From: Antrihabitans stalagmiti
GTDB lineage: Bacteria > Actinomycetota > Actinomycetes > Mycobacteriales > Mycobacteriaceae
Direction of reading: 5' to 3'
Length of the DNA: 64,000 bases
Assembly: GCF_016482825.1 (NCBI RefSeq)
Contig: NZ_JAEMNV010000003.1
Span: forward strand, 842,736 to 906,735
In this document: positions 6,894 to 15,897 of the stretch, one piece after another
How positions within the stretch are numbered: the first letter of the stretch is position 1
Layout: every line of letters starts with the position of its first letter
Program-made: the position numbers and the translations under genes
Notes under the pieces: model-generated
What the model saw: the letters and a program-made list of their open reading frames with translations, nothing else
Told to the model about the DNA's origin: nothing
Database searches by the model: none

Positions 6894-8690
6894 CTAGAAC
6901 CAGGCGTCCGACATATCCAAGGTAGTGCGGTCGAGGCTCGCGAGCAGATCGAGTTGCGGGGCCGTTTTCGGCAGTTCGTAGCGATAGAAGTACCGACCAG
7001 CCTGTCGTTTGCCGTCGTAGAAATCGCCGGTCTTCCCGTCGGCCGCCACGAGCTGTTCCAGCCAGATCCACGCCACGACAACGTGACCGAATGCCTCGAG
7101 ATAGATCGAACTGTTCGCCATGGCGGCTTCGATGTCGCCGCCCGCGAACATCTCCGCGGTCACGGCAAGCAGCCGCTGCGACGTCGCCTGCAGAGCCACC
7201 CCGAGTTCCGCGAGCTCGCCACCGCGCTCCGTTGCCGCAGCCACGGTCCCGGACAACGCGCCACCGAAAGCCAGCAGGCTCGCGCCACCATTCTGAACTG
7301 CCTTGCGCCCCAACAGATCCATACCTTGGATGCCATGGGTGCCTTCGTGAATGGGATTGAGCCGGTTGTCTCGGTAGTGCTGTTCGACGTCGTATTCCCG
7401 GGTGTAGCCGTAGCCACCGTGTACCTGGATCGCCAAGCTGTTCGCTTCGAGGCACCACTGCGACGGCCAGCTCTTCGCGACCGGCGTAAGAATATCGAGC
7501 AATGCTGTTGCCCCGGAACGCTCGTCGTCGGATTCGGCGGTGTGCTGCAGGTCGACCAGACGCGAGCAATAGAGGTTCAACGCCAATGCGCCCTCGACAT
7601 AGGACTTCTGTGCCAACAACATTCGCTTCACATCCGCGTGACCGATGATGGGAACCTGTGCGGCACTTGGATCCTTGCTCAGCGGCGAGCGGCCCTGCTC
7701 CCGAGCGCGGGCGTACTCGAGCGACTTCAGGTACCCCGTGTAACCGAGACTTGTTGCGCACAAACCGACTCCGAGGCGAGCCTCGTTCATCATGTGGAAC
7801 ATGTACGCCAGTCCGCGATGCTGCTCGCCGACCAAGTAGCCGACCGCTCCTGCCGCACCGCCGGGTGTGTACCTACCCTCGCCGAAGTTGAGGACCGTAT
7901 TGGTGGTGCCGCGAAAGCCCATCTTGTGATTGAGTCCGGCGAGGACGACGTCGTTACGTTCGCCGATCGAGCCGTCGGGGTGCACCAGAAAGCGGGGAAC
8001 GACGAACAGCGAGATGCCCTTCGTACCCGCCGGACCGCCGGGGATCTTCGCAAGCACCAGGTGGACGATGTTCTCGGTCAGTTCGTGATCACCACCCGAG
8101 ATCCACATCTTGTTGCCGAACACGCGGTAGGTGCCGTCGTCGCGAGGCTCGGCGCGTGTGACGATGTCGGCCAGCGAGGACCCCGCCTGCGTTTCCGACA
8201 GGCACATCGTGCCGAAGAACCGACCGTCGAGCATTGGGCGAACGTAGGTATCGATCAGCTCGTCCGATGCATGTGCCACAAGGAGATTGGCGTTGCCGAG
8301 CGTGAGGAACGGATAGCCGGACGTGCCCACGTTTGCCGCCTGGAACCAGGCGAAGCACGCTGTTCCGACAGTGAAAGGCAACTGCGCCCCGCCGAACCTG
8401 TTGTCGAACGTCATACCGAGCAGATCGGCCTTCGCGAAGGCGTCGAGTGCGGTTGCAACTTCGGGAATGATCGTCACGCGATCACCGTCGAAGGTCGGTT
8501 CGTTGGCGTCGTTCAGCTTGTTGTGTGGTGCGAAATACTTTGTCGCGACCTGTTCGCAGAGATCGAGGACCCCATCGAAAGTCTCGCGTGAGTGGTCGGC
8601 GAATCGCTCCCTCGCCGTAAGTCCCTCGACGTCCAGCCATTCGTAGAGCAGGAAGTCGAGATCGCGTCGCGACAGCAGTGTCGAGCGCAT
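6894..8690 (-). CDS. Acyl-CoA dehydrogenase, long (DmdC/FadE5-like) type
   Basis: This 598-residue flavoenzyme belongs to the enlarged acyl-CoA dehydrogenase class. It has an extra N-terminal helix bundle, the substrate/FAD motif MCLSETQAGSSLAD with KMWISGGDHE, and a C-terminal extension of about 100 residues (TGDFYDGKRQAGRYFYRYEL). The VHGGYGYTREYDVEQHYRD stretch is the FAD-binding end of the core. It would oxidise an acyl-CoA to the enoyl-CoA in beta-oxidation or a related pathway, passing electrons to ETF. The ATG at 8690 is preferred because AAAGGTGAAC precedes it; a GTG 15 nt upstream lacks a site. It is last in a minus-strand operon behind the methyltransferase, with an 11-nt gap. Confidence 0.9.
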   Translation of the reverse strand: MRSTLLSRRDLDFLLYEWLDVEGLTARERFADHSRETFDGVLDLCEQVATKYFAPHNKLNDANEPTFDGDRVTIIPEVATALDAFAKADLLGMTFDNRFGGAQLPFTVGTACFAWFQAANVGTSGYPFLTLGNANLLVAHASDELIDTYVRPMLDGRFFGTMCLSETQAGSSLADIVTRAEPRDDGTYRVFGNKMWISGGDHELTENIVHLVLAKIPGGPAGTKGISLFVVPRFLVHPDGSIGERNDVVLAGLNHKMGFRGTTNTVLNFGEGRYTPGGAAGAVGYLVGEQHRGLAYMFHMMNEARLGVGLCATSLGYTGYLKSLEYARAREQGRSPLSKDPSAAQVPIIGHADVKRMLLAQKSYVEGALALNLYCSRLVDLQHTAESDDERSGATALLDILTPVAKSWPSQWCLEANSLAIQVHGGYGYTREYDVEQHYRDNRLNPIHEGTHGIQGMDLLGRKAVQNGGASLLAFGGALSGTVAAATERGGELAELGVALQATSQRLLAVTAEMFAGGDIEAAMANSSIYLEAFGHVVVAWIWLEQLVAADGKTGDFYDGKRQAGRYFYRYELPKTAPQLDLLASLDRTTLDMSDAWF

Positions 8691-8701
8691 ACGTTCACCT
8701 T

Positions 8702-9496
8702 TCACCGTGGGTCTCTTCGAAGGTTAGGCGCAACGGCGTCCCACGGGACGGTCAGCACGTTGTCGCGCATCCGCCTGCGATACAGCGTGACCGGAACGCC
8801 CGCCGAATACAGCAGTTCCAGCGCGGACCGCCACCGCACGCGCGGCCCGAACGGTGCGACCGCTGCCGCGGAAGCCCAGGCACGGTCTGCGGCGGCGAGC
8901 AGCTCGTGGACCTGCTCACCGGGAATGTTGCGATGGATCAACGCTTTCGGGAGTCGCTCGGCGATGTCGGACGGTCGCTCGACGGCGAACGGATCCCATG
9001 CGAGGGTGAGCGAGACCGGGCCGTCGGTGTCGAGCAGAATCCACGAACACCGACGACCGATCTCGTCGCAGGTGCCGTCGACGATCAGGCCCGACGGAGC
9101 CAGACCGGATCGCAGCCTCGCCCACGCAGCCTCGACCGACTCTTCGGGGTACTGACGAAGAACGTTGAAGGCGCGCACCAGAACCGGTCGCAGGCCCGCA
9201 AGTTCGAAACCGCCACGGGCGAAGGTGACACCGTCCTGTCCTTGGACGACGCGACCGGGGTCTATTTCGAGGCCGACAACACGGACATCGGCCCGGACGG
9301 TCCGGAGTCGTTCGGCAAGTTCGAGCGTGGTGACCGGACTTGCGCCGTAACCGAGATCGACCACCAACGGGTCCTGCGCTGCGCACAGTACAGACCGAAC
9401 CCGATCGTTGTGAACGAGCCAGCGATCGCTGCGGCGCAGTCGGTTGATCCCGGTGGTGCCGCGGGTGATCACCCCCTGCGGGGCAGGTGGGCGCAT
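8702..9496 (-). CDS. Class I SAM-dependent methyltransferase-like protein
   Basis: This 264-residue protein contains LVVDLGYGASPVTTLELAER, a methyltransferase motif I, and a downstream VVGLEIDPGRV acidic motif II. A later FNVLRQYPEE and a GLIVDGTCDEIGRRCSW stretch follow. The glycines of motif I are partly changed (DLGYGASP), as in a known actinobacterial family whose substrate is unknown. It lies 9 nt after the DUF2505 gene and 11 nt before the acyl-CoA dehydrogenase, in one operon. The start shown is the first codon of the frame after the upstream stop. Confidence 0.78.
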   Translation of the reverse strand: MRPPAPQGVITRGTTGINRLRRSDRWLVHNDRVRSVLCAAQDPLVVDLGYGASPVTTLELAERLRTVRADVRVVGLEIDPGRVVQGQDGVTFARGGFELAGLRPVLVRAFNVLRQYPEESVEAAWARLRSGLAPSGLIVDGTCDEIGRRCSWILLDTDGPVSLTLAWDPFAVERPSDIAERLPKALIHRNIPGEQVHELLAAADRAWASAAAVAPFGPRVRWRSALELLYSAGVPVTLYRRRMRDNVLTVPWDAVAPNLRRDPR

Positions 9497-9505
9497 CGGA
9501 TCAGG

Positions 9506-10015
9506 TCAGGACGCTGTGAGCTTGTCGAGCCAATCGACGGTCACTTCGGCTTCGCCGCGGAACAGGTCGATCACGTTGACGAGCATGAGTTGCTCGAGCT
9601 TCGGTCCGAATCCGGGGATGTATACCTTGGCCTCCGAGGAGGTCCGCAGTGTGCAGCCTGCCTCGGTCTCGAACAGTCGCATCGTGCCTGTGAGGCTGCC
9701 GGGACCTCCAGGAATCGACGCCGCGTACTGACCCGTCACCTCGGGGCCGAACGGCGAGAAGCTCTGCTTACGGGTGATGACCATGTCTTTGCGCATCACC
9801 GTCTGTGCGATCTCGGGCAGCAGTTCTCGCGGGAGGATGTGGTGGAACACGATGTCGATACCCGACGGTCCGACCTCGAAGCTCTCGATGTGATTCGGCG
9901 AGAACTCGCGCATCTTCTCGACGATCGCTTCCCAATAGTCACGGTTCGTCAATGCCGAATACACCTGCTCGGTGCTGTAGTGATACCGGGCGGAATAGTC
10001 GATTCGGCGGGCCAT
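9506..10015 (-). CDS. DUF2505 protein (polyketide-cyclase/START-like fold), copy A
   Basis: This 169-residue protein begins MARRIDYSARYHYSTEQVYS and has the pattern of DUF2505, a START/Bet v1-like family common in mycolic-acid bacteria (Rv0481c in M. tuberculosis, by position). The second ATG is chosen because TAATCT at 10024-10029 lies 8 nt before it, a spacing expected for a leaderless transcript. No ribosome-binding site is visible. Its function is unknown; such folds bind hydrophobic ligands. A paralogue sits 62 nt upstream on the same strand. Confidence 0.85.
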   Translation of the reverse strand: MARRIDYSARYHYSTEQVYSALTNRDYWEAIVEKMREFSPNHIESFEVGPSGIDIVFHHILPRELLPEIAQTVMRKDMVITRKQSFSPFGPEVTGQYAASIPGGPGSLTGTMRLFETEAGCTLRTSSEAKVYIPGFGPKLEQLMLVNVIDLFRGEAEVTVDWLDKLTAS

Positions 10016-10076
10016 GGGCATTTAGATTACCGGGCCGCCGAACCCCGTTCGAACGAGCGTCCGCCCAACAGCGCGG

Positions 10077-10580
10077 TCAGGTTTGCTCCGACGTCCAATT
10101 TTCGGTGAACGCGTCTTCCTTCTCGTTGAGGCGCCGCAGCTGCTCTGCGATCGCCTCTTCGATCTTGCCGCCGAAGAACGGAATGTCGACCGTGACCGTG
10201 CCTTCGATGCGCAGCAGGGAACCGGTGCCGTCGGTCGTGAGCGTCAAAGTTCCGTAGATCTTGCCCGGTGCGCCTTCGGTTCGGACGGAGAATGTTCCCG
10301 TCGCCGAGCCGTTGCGTAGGGGTCCCCAGGACTCGGTGCGATCGATTCTGAGGTCGCCTGGGCGGATCCTCGTCACCATCGGCGGCAGATGTTTGGCTGC
10401 GATGCCCTGGATGAGGGTGACCGAGAACGTGTCCGAATCCGTGCGCGCTTCGACCAATTCCGCACCTGGGCCGCCGATCTCGGCAAGCCTGTCCTTCCAG
10501 TACTGCTCGGTGGTGAAAGCTGCGTGCAGAGCATCGACGGATTTCGTGTGCCGAGCGGAATGCTCGATGCGGTGTCCCAT
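10077..10580 (-). CDS. DUF2505 protein, copy B
   Basis: This 167-residue protein opens MGHRIEHSARHTKSVDALHA and parallels copy A along its whole length: a FTTEQYWKDR segment, an IAAKHLPPMVTRI stretch, and the C-terminal GTVTVDIPFFGGKIEEAI helix. The two are diverged paralogues from an old tandem duplication. It starts 25 nt from the assigned murB start on the opposite strand, so the two promoters must overlap. The ligand and role are unknown. Confidence 0.85.
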   Translation of the reverse strand: MGHRIEHSARHTKSVDALHAAFTTEQYWKDRLAEIGGPGAELVEARTDSDTFSVTLIQGIAAKHLPPMVTRIRPGDLRIDRTESWGPLRNGSATGTFSVRTEGAPGKIYGTLTLTTDGTGSLLRIEGTVTVDIPFFGGKIEEAIAEQLRRLNEKEDAFTENWTSEQT

Positions 10581-10605
10581 GCGCGGCACGCTACCGTTTG
10601 CAGTT

Positions 10606-11697
10606 GTGTTGAATCCACGCCTGCGTGCCGAACTCACTTCGGCGGGCGCTGTGCTGTCGGAGCAGGTCCCGCTCGCGGACCTCACGACGTTGCGCGTCGG
10701 CGGACCCGCGCGTGTTCTTGCCGAAGCGTCCACGACAGCGGCGTTGGTCGCAACGGTCCGCCTGCTCGATGCGGCAGGTATCCCGGTGCTGGTGCTTGCC
10801 GGTGGCTCCAACCTGCTGATTTCGGACGAGGGCTTCGACGGCGTCGTCGTGCGGGTTGCCAACGACGAGATTCGGATGGACGCAGCGAGCGTGTCGGTCG
10901 ATGCGGGTGCCGAATGGGATCGGGTGGTCGCCGAGACCGTCGCCGCTGGTCTTGGCGGACTCGAATGTCTTTCCGGTATCCCCGGTTCCGCCGGTGCGAC
11001 GCCGGTACAGAACGTCGGTGCCTATGGCGTCGAAATATCGTCGCTGCTGACGAGCGTCGACCTGCTCGATCGTGCGAGCGGCGACGTCCGAACCGTTGCT
11101 CCCGACGAACTCGGGCTCGCCTACCGGACCAGTGTGCTCAAGCATTCCGATCGTGCGGTCGTCCTGTCCGCGACGTTCGCGTTGCGCTCGGACGGGACGA
11201 GTGCGCCCCTGCGATTCGGCGAACTCGCTCGCGTCCTCACCGCAGACGAAGGTGAAACCCGCCCTGCGGCGCAGGTACGAGACGCGGTCCTCGGGCTCCG
11301 CCGCAGCAAGGGAATGGTCCTCGCGGCAGACGACAACGACACCTGGAGTGCCGGCTCGTTCTTCACCAATCCGGTTGTGGCAGAAGAGGACCTTTCGACC
11401 GTATTGTCCGCAATCGCCGACAGAGTGGGCGAGGTCACGGTGCCGCGTTTTCCCGCTCCCGATGGGGTGAAACTGTCCGCCGGGTGGCTGATCGAGCGCG
11501 CGGGATTCGCGAAGGGCTTCCCCGGCGTCGACGCTCCTGCTCGTTTGTCGACGAAACACACGCTTGCCTTGACGAATCGTGGTTCAGCACGGGCGTCGGA
11601 CATCGTCGACTTGGCCCGAACGGTTCGCGCAGGGGTGCACGCGGCCTTCGGGGTGACACTCGAACCGGAGCCGGTGACCGTCGGCCTTTCGCTGTAG
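10606..11697 (+). CDS. murB: UDP-N-acetylenolpyruvoylglucosamine reductase MurB
   Basis: This 363-residue flavoprotein reduces UDP-GlcNAc-enolpyruvate to UDP-MurNAc with NADPH, the second committed step of peptidoglycan precursor synthesis in the cytosol. Diagnostic stretches are TTLRVGGPA, LVLAGGSNLLISD (FAD binding), GIPGSAGATPVQNVGAYGVE, WSAGSFFTNPV with the catalytic Ser, and the C-terminal SAGWLIERAGFAKG. The GTG at 10606 is used; a TTG one codon later and an ATG at 10579, which would overlap the divergent DUF2505 start, are alternatives. It is followed by the L,D-transpeptidase gene, as in mycobacteria. Confidence 0.95.
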   Translation: MLNPRLRAELTSAGAVLSEQVPLADLTTLRVGGPARVLAEASTTAALVATVRLLDAAGIPVLVLAGGSNLLISDEGFDGVVVRVANDEIRMDAASVSVDAGAEWDRVVAETVAAGLGGLECLSGIPGSAGATPVQNVGAYGVEISSLLTSVDLLDRASGDVRTVAPDELGLAYRTSVLKHSDRAVVLSATFALRSDGTSAPLRFGELARVLTADEGETRPAAQVRDAVLGLRRSKGMVLAADDNDTWSAGSFFTNPVVAEEDLSTVLSAIADRVGEVTVPRFPAPDGVKLSAGWLIERAGFAKGFPGVDAPARLSTKHTLALTNRGSARASDIVDLARTVRAGVHAAFGVTLEPEPVTVGLSL

Positions 11698-11733
11698 CCG
11701 GATCTCCTCGGTAGGGGAGAGCTCGCAGGTAAC

Positions 11734-12999
11734 GTGGAGCGAGTGACTAGACGCAGTGCTCGGCAGATCTGGGGTAGAGCGTTCGCAATCGTGACGGCAT
11801 TGCTCGCCACACTGGAGCTGCTTGTCGGCTGCAGCACCAAGTCGGACACCGAGCAGCCTCCCGAAGCCAAGGGTCCGCAGATCGTCTACGAACCCGCGGC
11901 CGATGCCGACGACGTCAGTCCGATCGCACCGGTTTCGGTGCGGGTCGAAGACGGCACGCTGCGCGACGTCACCCTGACGAACCCGGCAGGCAAGCCCGTC
12001 AAGGGCGCCCCGAGTGCCGACCTGACGACGTGGACTGTCGGCGAGCCGCTGGGCTACGGCGTGACCTACACCTGGTCGGGCACCGCGGTCGGCGAGGAGA
12101 ACAAGACAGCGCCCATCGAGGGCAGCTTCACGACTCTGACGCCGGATTCGCGGACCTCGGCGAACATTCAGATCGCCGACGGTCAAGAGGTCGGCATAGC
12201 GGCGTCGATCATCGTGCAGTTCGATGCGCACGTCGAGGACAAAGCCGCGGTCGAGAAGGCGTTGACGGTGAATACCGATCCGCCGACCGTGGGCTCGTGG
12301 GCATGGTTGCCCGACGACAACGGCTCGCGCGCACACTGGCGCCCGCAGAACTACTGGGTGCCTGGCACCGAGGTCAGCCTCGACGCGAAGCTCTACGGCG
12401 TGAACTACGGCGACGGCGCCTACGGCGATTCCGACATCACGTCGAACTTCTCGATCGGCCGCAGTCAGATCGTCAAGGCCAGTGCGCCGAGCCACCGCAT
12501 GCAGGTGATTCGTGACGGCGAGGTCGTCTTCGACTTCGCGGTCAGCTACGGCGAAGGCAACGAAGACCGCAACGTCACTCGCAGCGGTGTGCACGTCGTC
12601 AGCGAAAAACACGAAGATTTTCTGATGTCGAATCCGCCGTTCTACGAGAACGTTCGCGAACGCTGGGCAGTTCGTATCTCGAACAACGGCGAGTTCATCC
12701 ACGCCAATCCGGAGACGACCGGAGTGCAGGGTTCGTCCAACGTCACCAACGGCTGCATCAACCTGTCACCGGAGGACGCTGCGGCGTACTTCCCGACCGC
12801 GCTGTACGGCGATCCGGTCGAGGTGACGGGAACTCGGATCGACCTGTCGGCGGCGGACGGCGACATCTACGACTGGACCATCGACTGGGAGACCTGGAAG
12901 TCGCTGTCGGCGCTTGCCGAGAAGCCTGGATCTCCGGTGTCCGCGACCGCGGTCAAGCCGGCGCCCATTCCGGCACAGCCGTCGACGCCCGGTCGCTGA
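11734..12999 (+). CDS. L,D-transpeptidase lipoprotein (LprQ/LdtE-like)
   Basis: This 421-residue protein makes 3-3 cross-links in peptidoglycan or attaches proteins to it, outside the membrane. A signal peptide ends in the lipobox LLVGC, giving lipidated Cys33. One or two Ig-like domains follow (about residues 50-250). The YkuD catalytic domain contains FIHANPETTG and the motif SNVTNGCINLS with catalytic Cys341. The C-terminal tail is proline/alanine-rich. The GTG at 11734 follows TAGGGGAGAGC; a second GTG at 11743 is possible. Position after murB matches M. tuberculosis Rv0483. It is an alternative, beta-lactam-tolerant route of cross-linking. Confidence 0.92.
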   Translation: MERVTRRSARQIWGRAFAIVTALLATLELLVGCSTKSDTEQPPEAKGPQIVYEPAADADDVSPIAPVSVRVEDGTLRDVTLTNPAGKPVKGAPSADLTTWTVGEPLGYGVTYTWSGTAVGEENKTAPIEGSFTTLTPDSRTSANIQIADGQEVGIAASIIVQFDAHVEDKAAVEKALTVNTDPPTVGSWAWLPDDNGSRAHWRPQNYWVPGTEVSLDAKLYGVNYGDGAYGDSDITSNFSIGRSQIVKASAPSHRMQVIRDGEVVFDFAVSYGEGNEDRNVTRSGVHVVSEKHEDFLMSNPPFYENVRERWAVRISNNGEFIHANPETTGVQGSSNVTNGCINLSPEDAAAYFPTALYGDPVEVTGTRIDLSAADGDIYDWTIDWETWKSLSALAEKPGSPVSATAVKPAPIPAQPSTPGR

Positions 13000-13078
13000 T
13001 CCGCGTTGTGACGTGGTAGAACTCACCTTCGCCTGCGCTGTTGCAGACTGCTACAGTTGATCGGAGGAGGTCACTGCC

Positions 13079-13450
13079 ATGGCGACTACATCACCGACAC
13101 GGATCGACAACGAGCTCTACGCGTCCGCGAAACTTGTTGGCGGAGTGATGAGCCGCAGCGCCGCTCAGCAAATAGCGCACTGGGCGCGGATCGGCCGCGA
13201 ACTCGAATCGTCACACAGCGTCTCGCACAGCACCATCGCCGACGTTCTTGCCGGCCGCAGAGAATACGACGCGCTTACCGAGCGTGAGCAGGCAGTGGTC
13301 CGCGCGGAATGGACCGAACGAATCGGTGCCCGCCGAGAAGAGCTGAACCTCGCCGACGAGTTCTCCAGCGCTGGACGCTCGTACGTCGAACTCGACGCAG
13401 ACGGCAACGTCGTCCACCATCCCCGTGCCGACGAGTCGGGCAGGGCTTGA
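13079..13450 (+). CDS. ParD-like antitoxin candidate
   Basis: This 123-residue protein reads TRIDNELYASAKLVGGVMSR, then SAAQQIAHWARIGRELE, a ribbon-helix-helix-like N-terminus seen in ParD-like (DUF) antitoxins that bind their own promoter. The C-terminal half is charged and ends with a YVELDADGNVVHHP stretch. GGAGGAGGT lies upstream of the ATG. The stop overlaps the TTG start of the zeta-type gene (TTGA), so the two products should be made in a fixed ratio. The antitoxin role is inferred from this pairing. Confidence 0.7.
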   Translation: MATTSPTRIDNELYASAKLVGGVMSRSAAQQIAHWARIGRELESSHSVSHSTIADVLAGRREYDALTEREQAVVRAEWTERIGARREELNLADEFSSAGRSYVELDADGNVVHHPRADESGRA

Positions 13451-14022
13451 GCCCTGACCCTGTCCTGCACACCATCGCGGGACCCAACGGTGCCGGGAAA
13501 ACCACCTTCTACAACCGTGTGCTCGGACCAGCCACTCGATTGCCGTTCATCAACGCCGACGTCATCGCGGCGCAGCGGTGGCCGGAGCACGCCGCTGAGC
13601 ACTCTTACGATGCCGCGAGGATTGCCGCCGAAGAGCGTGCGCAGCAGATAGCCGACCGGCGCTCGTTCGTCGCCGAGACCGTGTTTTCCCACGAGTCGAA
13701 ACTCGAGCTGCTCCGCGACGCGAACGCGGCGGGTTTTCACGTCAGCGTCCACATCGTGCTGATACCGGAGCAATTGGCGGTCGCCCGCGTTGTCGACCGG
13801 GTAGCGAACGGCGGCCACTTCGTCCCCGAAGACAAAATTCGAGAACGCTTCGGTCGGCTGTGGGGACTGCTCGCGATCGCGATAGCCATGGTCGACCAGG
13901 CCTACGTCTACGACAACACAACCGCGGCCAACCCCTTTCGGCTGGTCGCGAGCTTCGCCGACGGCCGCCCAACCCATATGCCCGTGTGGCCGAAGTGGAC
14001 GCCCGCCGAGCTGCGTGGCTGA
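13447..14022 (+). CDS. Zeta-toxin-like P-loop kinase
   Basis: This 191-residue protein has a Walker A motif GPNGAGKT at residues 12-19, then INADVIAAQRWP, RSFVAETVFSHESKLELL and the arginine-containing VVDRVANGGHFVPEDKIRERF. These match the zeta-toxin/AAA_33 fold, whose toxins phosphorylate UDP-N-acetylglucosamine and block wall synthesis. The start is a TTG that overlaps the stop of the ParD-like gene; no ATG or GTG exists before the P-loop. It may instead be a non-toxic small-molecule kinase. It ends 5 nt before the stop of the convergent SDR gene. Confidence 0.75.
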   Translation: MSPDPVLHTIAGPNGAGKTTFYNRVLGPATRLPFINADVIAAQRWPEHAAEHSYDAARIAAEERAQQIADRRSFVAETVFSHESKLELLRDANAAGFHVSVHIVLIPEQLAVARVVDRVANGGHFVPEDKIRERFGRLWGLLAIAIAMVDQAYVYDNTTAANPFRLVASFADGRPTHMPVWPKWTPAELRG

Positions 14023-14027
14023 GCCGG

Positions 14028-14765
14028 TCAACTCCGCCGATTGAACCTGCCTGCACCTGCCTGGTCGCGCGGTTGCACAACGATCTGATCGAGGTTCACG
14101 TGCGACGGTCGCGATGCGGCGAACGACACGATCTCGGCGATGTCGCTCGCGACAAGGGGATCGATACCCCGATACACCGCGGCGGCCTTGTCCTCGTCGC
14201 CGTCGAATCGGACGAGGGAGAACTCGGTTTCGACGGCACCCGGCGCAATCTCGGTGAGCCGCACAGGTTTTCCGAGTAGCTCCCCACGCAGGGTGCGATG
14301 CAGCAGGGCCTGCGCATGTTTGGCCGAGGTGTAGCCAGCCCCGTTGTCGTAGGAGACGAGCGCGGCGATCGACGTGATCGTCACGATCAGACCGTTGCCC
14401 GATTCGATCAGCTTCGGCAGCAACGCCTTCGTGATCCGCAACGTGCCGAGGACGTTGGTTTCCCACATCCACCGCCAGTCGTCGAGATCGGCGTCTGCAA
14501 CCGAGGCGACGCCCTTGGCGCCGCCCGCGTTGTTGACCAACACGTCGACCCGGGGAATCACGGCGGTGAACGCCGCGACGGAGTCTTCGTCGGTGACGTC
14601 CAACTGCAGTGCCGTTGCGCCGATCTCGGCTGCGAGCTCTTCGAGTCGATCGACGCGTCGGGCTCCGATCACGACGTCGAAGCCGTCCGCCGCGAGAGCG
14701 CGCGCGGTGGCTGCGCCGATCCCAGAACTTGCTCCGGTGACGACTGCTGTGCGGTTCGTAGTCAT
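14028..14765 (-). CDS. SDR-family NAD(P)-dependent oxidoreductase (YdfG-like)
   Basis: This 245-residue Rossmann enzyme carries the cofactor motif TGASSGIG at residues 10-17, an ARR basic patch that favours NADP, LVNNAGG, and the active-site YTSAK preceded by the catalytic serine in ITSIAAL. It resembles the YdfG/serine 3-dehydrogenase group, which reduces 3-hydroxy acids or malonic semialdehyde. Position after murB and the transpeptidase agrees with M. tuberculosis Rv0484c. The start ATG is at 14765 on the minus strand. No partner gene fixes the substrate. Confidence 0.9.
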   Translation of the reverse strand: MTTNRTAVVTGASSGIGAATARALAADGFDVVIGARRVDRLEELAAEIGATALQLDVTDEDSVAAFTAVIPRVDVLVNNAGGAKGVASVADADLDDWRWMWETNVLGTLRITKALLPKLIESGNGLIVTITSIAALVSYDNGAGYTSAKHAQALLHRTLRGELLGKPVRLTEIAPGAVETEFSLVRFDGDEDKAAAVYRGIDPLVASDIAEIVSFAASRPSHVNLDQIVVQPRDQAGAGRFNRRS

Positions 14766-14805
14766 GGTCGCGATCGTAATGCGAGGCGTCCTCGGTCCTC
14801 GCTAC

Positions 14806-15741
14806 TCAGCCCTCGATCACCGAGTAGTGCTCGGCGTCGCCGGTGATGGACCGACTACGTTCGCCGTGTACGTCGACAGGTACGTCGCCTGCGAGAGTGA
14901 TGCGGTTGAGGCGTCGGTACTGGTCGTCGTAGTCGGCAACCGCGTAGTGCTGGGTTGCCCTGTTGTCCCAGATCGCGACGTCTCCCACCGTCCAGTTCCA
15001 GCGGGTCGTGAACTCCAGTGTCGTTACGCGGTCCTGCAGGAGCGAGAAGATCGCCTGTGATTCCTTCGAGCCGAGACCGACGAACTGCTTGACGAAGTGG
15101 CCGAGCAACAGTGTGCGCTCGCCGGTTTCGGGATGTATGCGCACGACGGGGTGGACCGTCTCGAAGTAGGTCGATTCGAATTCCGCTCGGTACTCCCGCG
15201 TCTTCTCGTCGGCGGCAGTGCGAGCCGATGCCGCGGCGTAGTCGTAGCGGTTCGTGTGTACTGCCCACAGGTTCTCGACAAGATGCTTGAGCGGTGTGGG
15301 CAGAGCCGCGTAGGCCGCGGTCGTCGACGCCCACGTCGTCGTTCCGCCGTACTCGGGCAGGGTGATTGCGCGGAGTATCGAGGCCTTCGGGATGCGATCG
15401 ACGAACGTCACATCGGTGTGCCAACTGTTTGCCTTGCCGTATTCGGAATCGATCGCGAGGGTCTTCGTGCCGCGGGAAGTGACGGTCGGATGCGGTGTGG
15501 TCGGCGTGCCGAGCAGCTGCGCGAACTCGTATTGGGTGTCGTCGTCCAAGTGACCTTGATCGCGGAAGAACACGACCTTGTGCTCGAGAATCGCGTTGCG
15601 AACGAGCTCGACGGTTGCTGGATCCAGGTCGCCGCCGAGCCTGATTCCGTCGATGCGGGCGCCGATGTGGGCACCGAGTTTAACCACCGATGGTGTTGTT
15701 GGAGAGGATGTTTCCGCTGACGAGTAGACATCGATCGACAC
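14806..15741 (-). CDS. TauD/TfdA-family 2-oxoglutarate dioxygenase
   Basis: This 311-residue non-heme iron enzyme shows the facial triad: SWHTDVTF supplies His and Asp, and [12 protein letters not shown] the distal His. A later [10 protein letters not shown] holds the 2-oxoglutarate-binding Arg. It resembles the taurine/alkyl-sulfate branch (TauD, AtsK), which frees sulfite, sulfate or an aldehyde from organosulfur compounds. The GTG at 15741 has GAAAGG upstream; an in-frame extension runs further 5' without a ribosome-binding site. It is divergent from a cysteine-rich leader peptide and a ROK regulator, which fits sulfur scavenging but does not prove it. Confidence 0.85.
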   Translation of the reverse strand: MSIDVYSSAETSSPTTPSVVKLGAHIGARIDGIRLGGDLDPATVELVRNAILEHKVVFFRDQGHLDDDTQYEFAQLLGTPTTPHPTVTSRGTKTLAIDSEYGKANSWHTDVTFVDRIPKASILRAITLPEYGGTTTWASTTAAYAALPTPLKHLVENLWAVHTNRYDYAAASARTAADEKTREYRAEFESTYFETVHPVVRIHPETGERTLLLGHFVKQFVGLGSKESQAIFSLLQDRVTTLEFTTRWNWTVGDVAIWDNRATQHYAVADYDDQYRRLNRITLAGDVPVDVHGERSRSITGDAEHYSVIEG

Positions 15742-15862
15742 TGGGTGACCTTTCTGAAGGTTGTGCGCGTGCGCGGGCTGCGATGCCCTACGCAACCAGC
15801 GCTCGATCGCGCCGCACATCCTTTCGGTCACGCTGATCACAAGCACGCCAGACCTGCGCGGA

Positions 15863-15891
15863 TTGGACAACATGTCGAGGGGTGCTAGATT
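15863..15891 (+). promoter_or_regulatory. Promoter of the polycysteine leader peptide
   Basis: TTGGAC at 15863-15868 and TAGATT at 15886-15891 are separated by 17 nt. The ATG of the leader begins 6 nt after the -10 box. The predicted transcription start therefore coincides with the ATG, which would make the mRNA leaderless. Confidence 0.75.
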
Positions 15892-15897
15892 TTGCCT

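Noticed and set aside
10579..10605. An earlier ATG for murB
   Set aside because: It is in frame but would overlap the start codon of the divergent DUF2505 gene and has no ribosome-binding site, so the later GTG was used, with reserve.
13165..14472. A long antisense frame across the toxin-antitoxin pair
   Set aside because: Arginine- and glycine-rich composition without motifs; both sense genes have recognisable domains.
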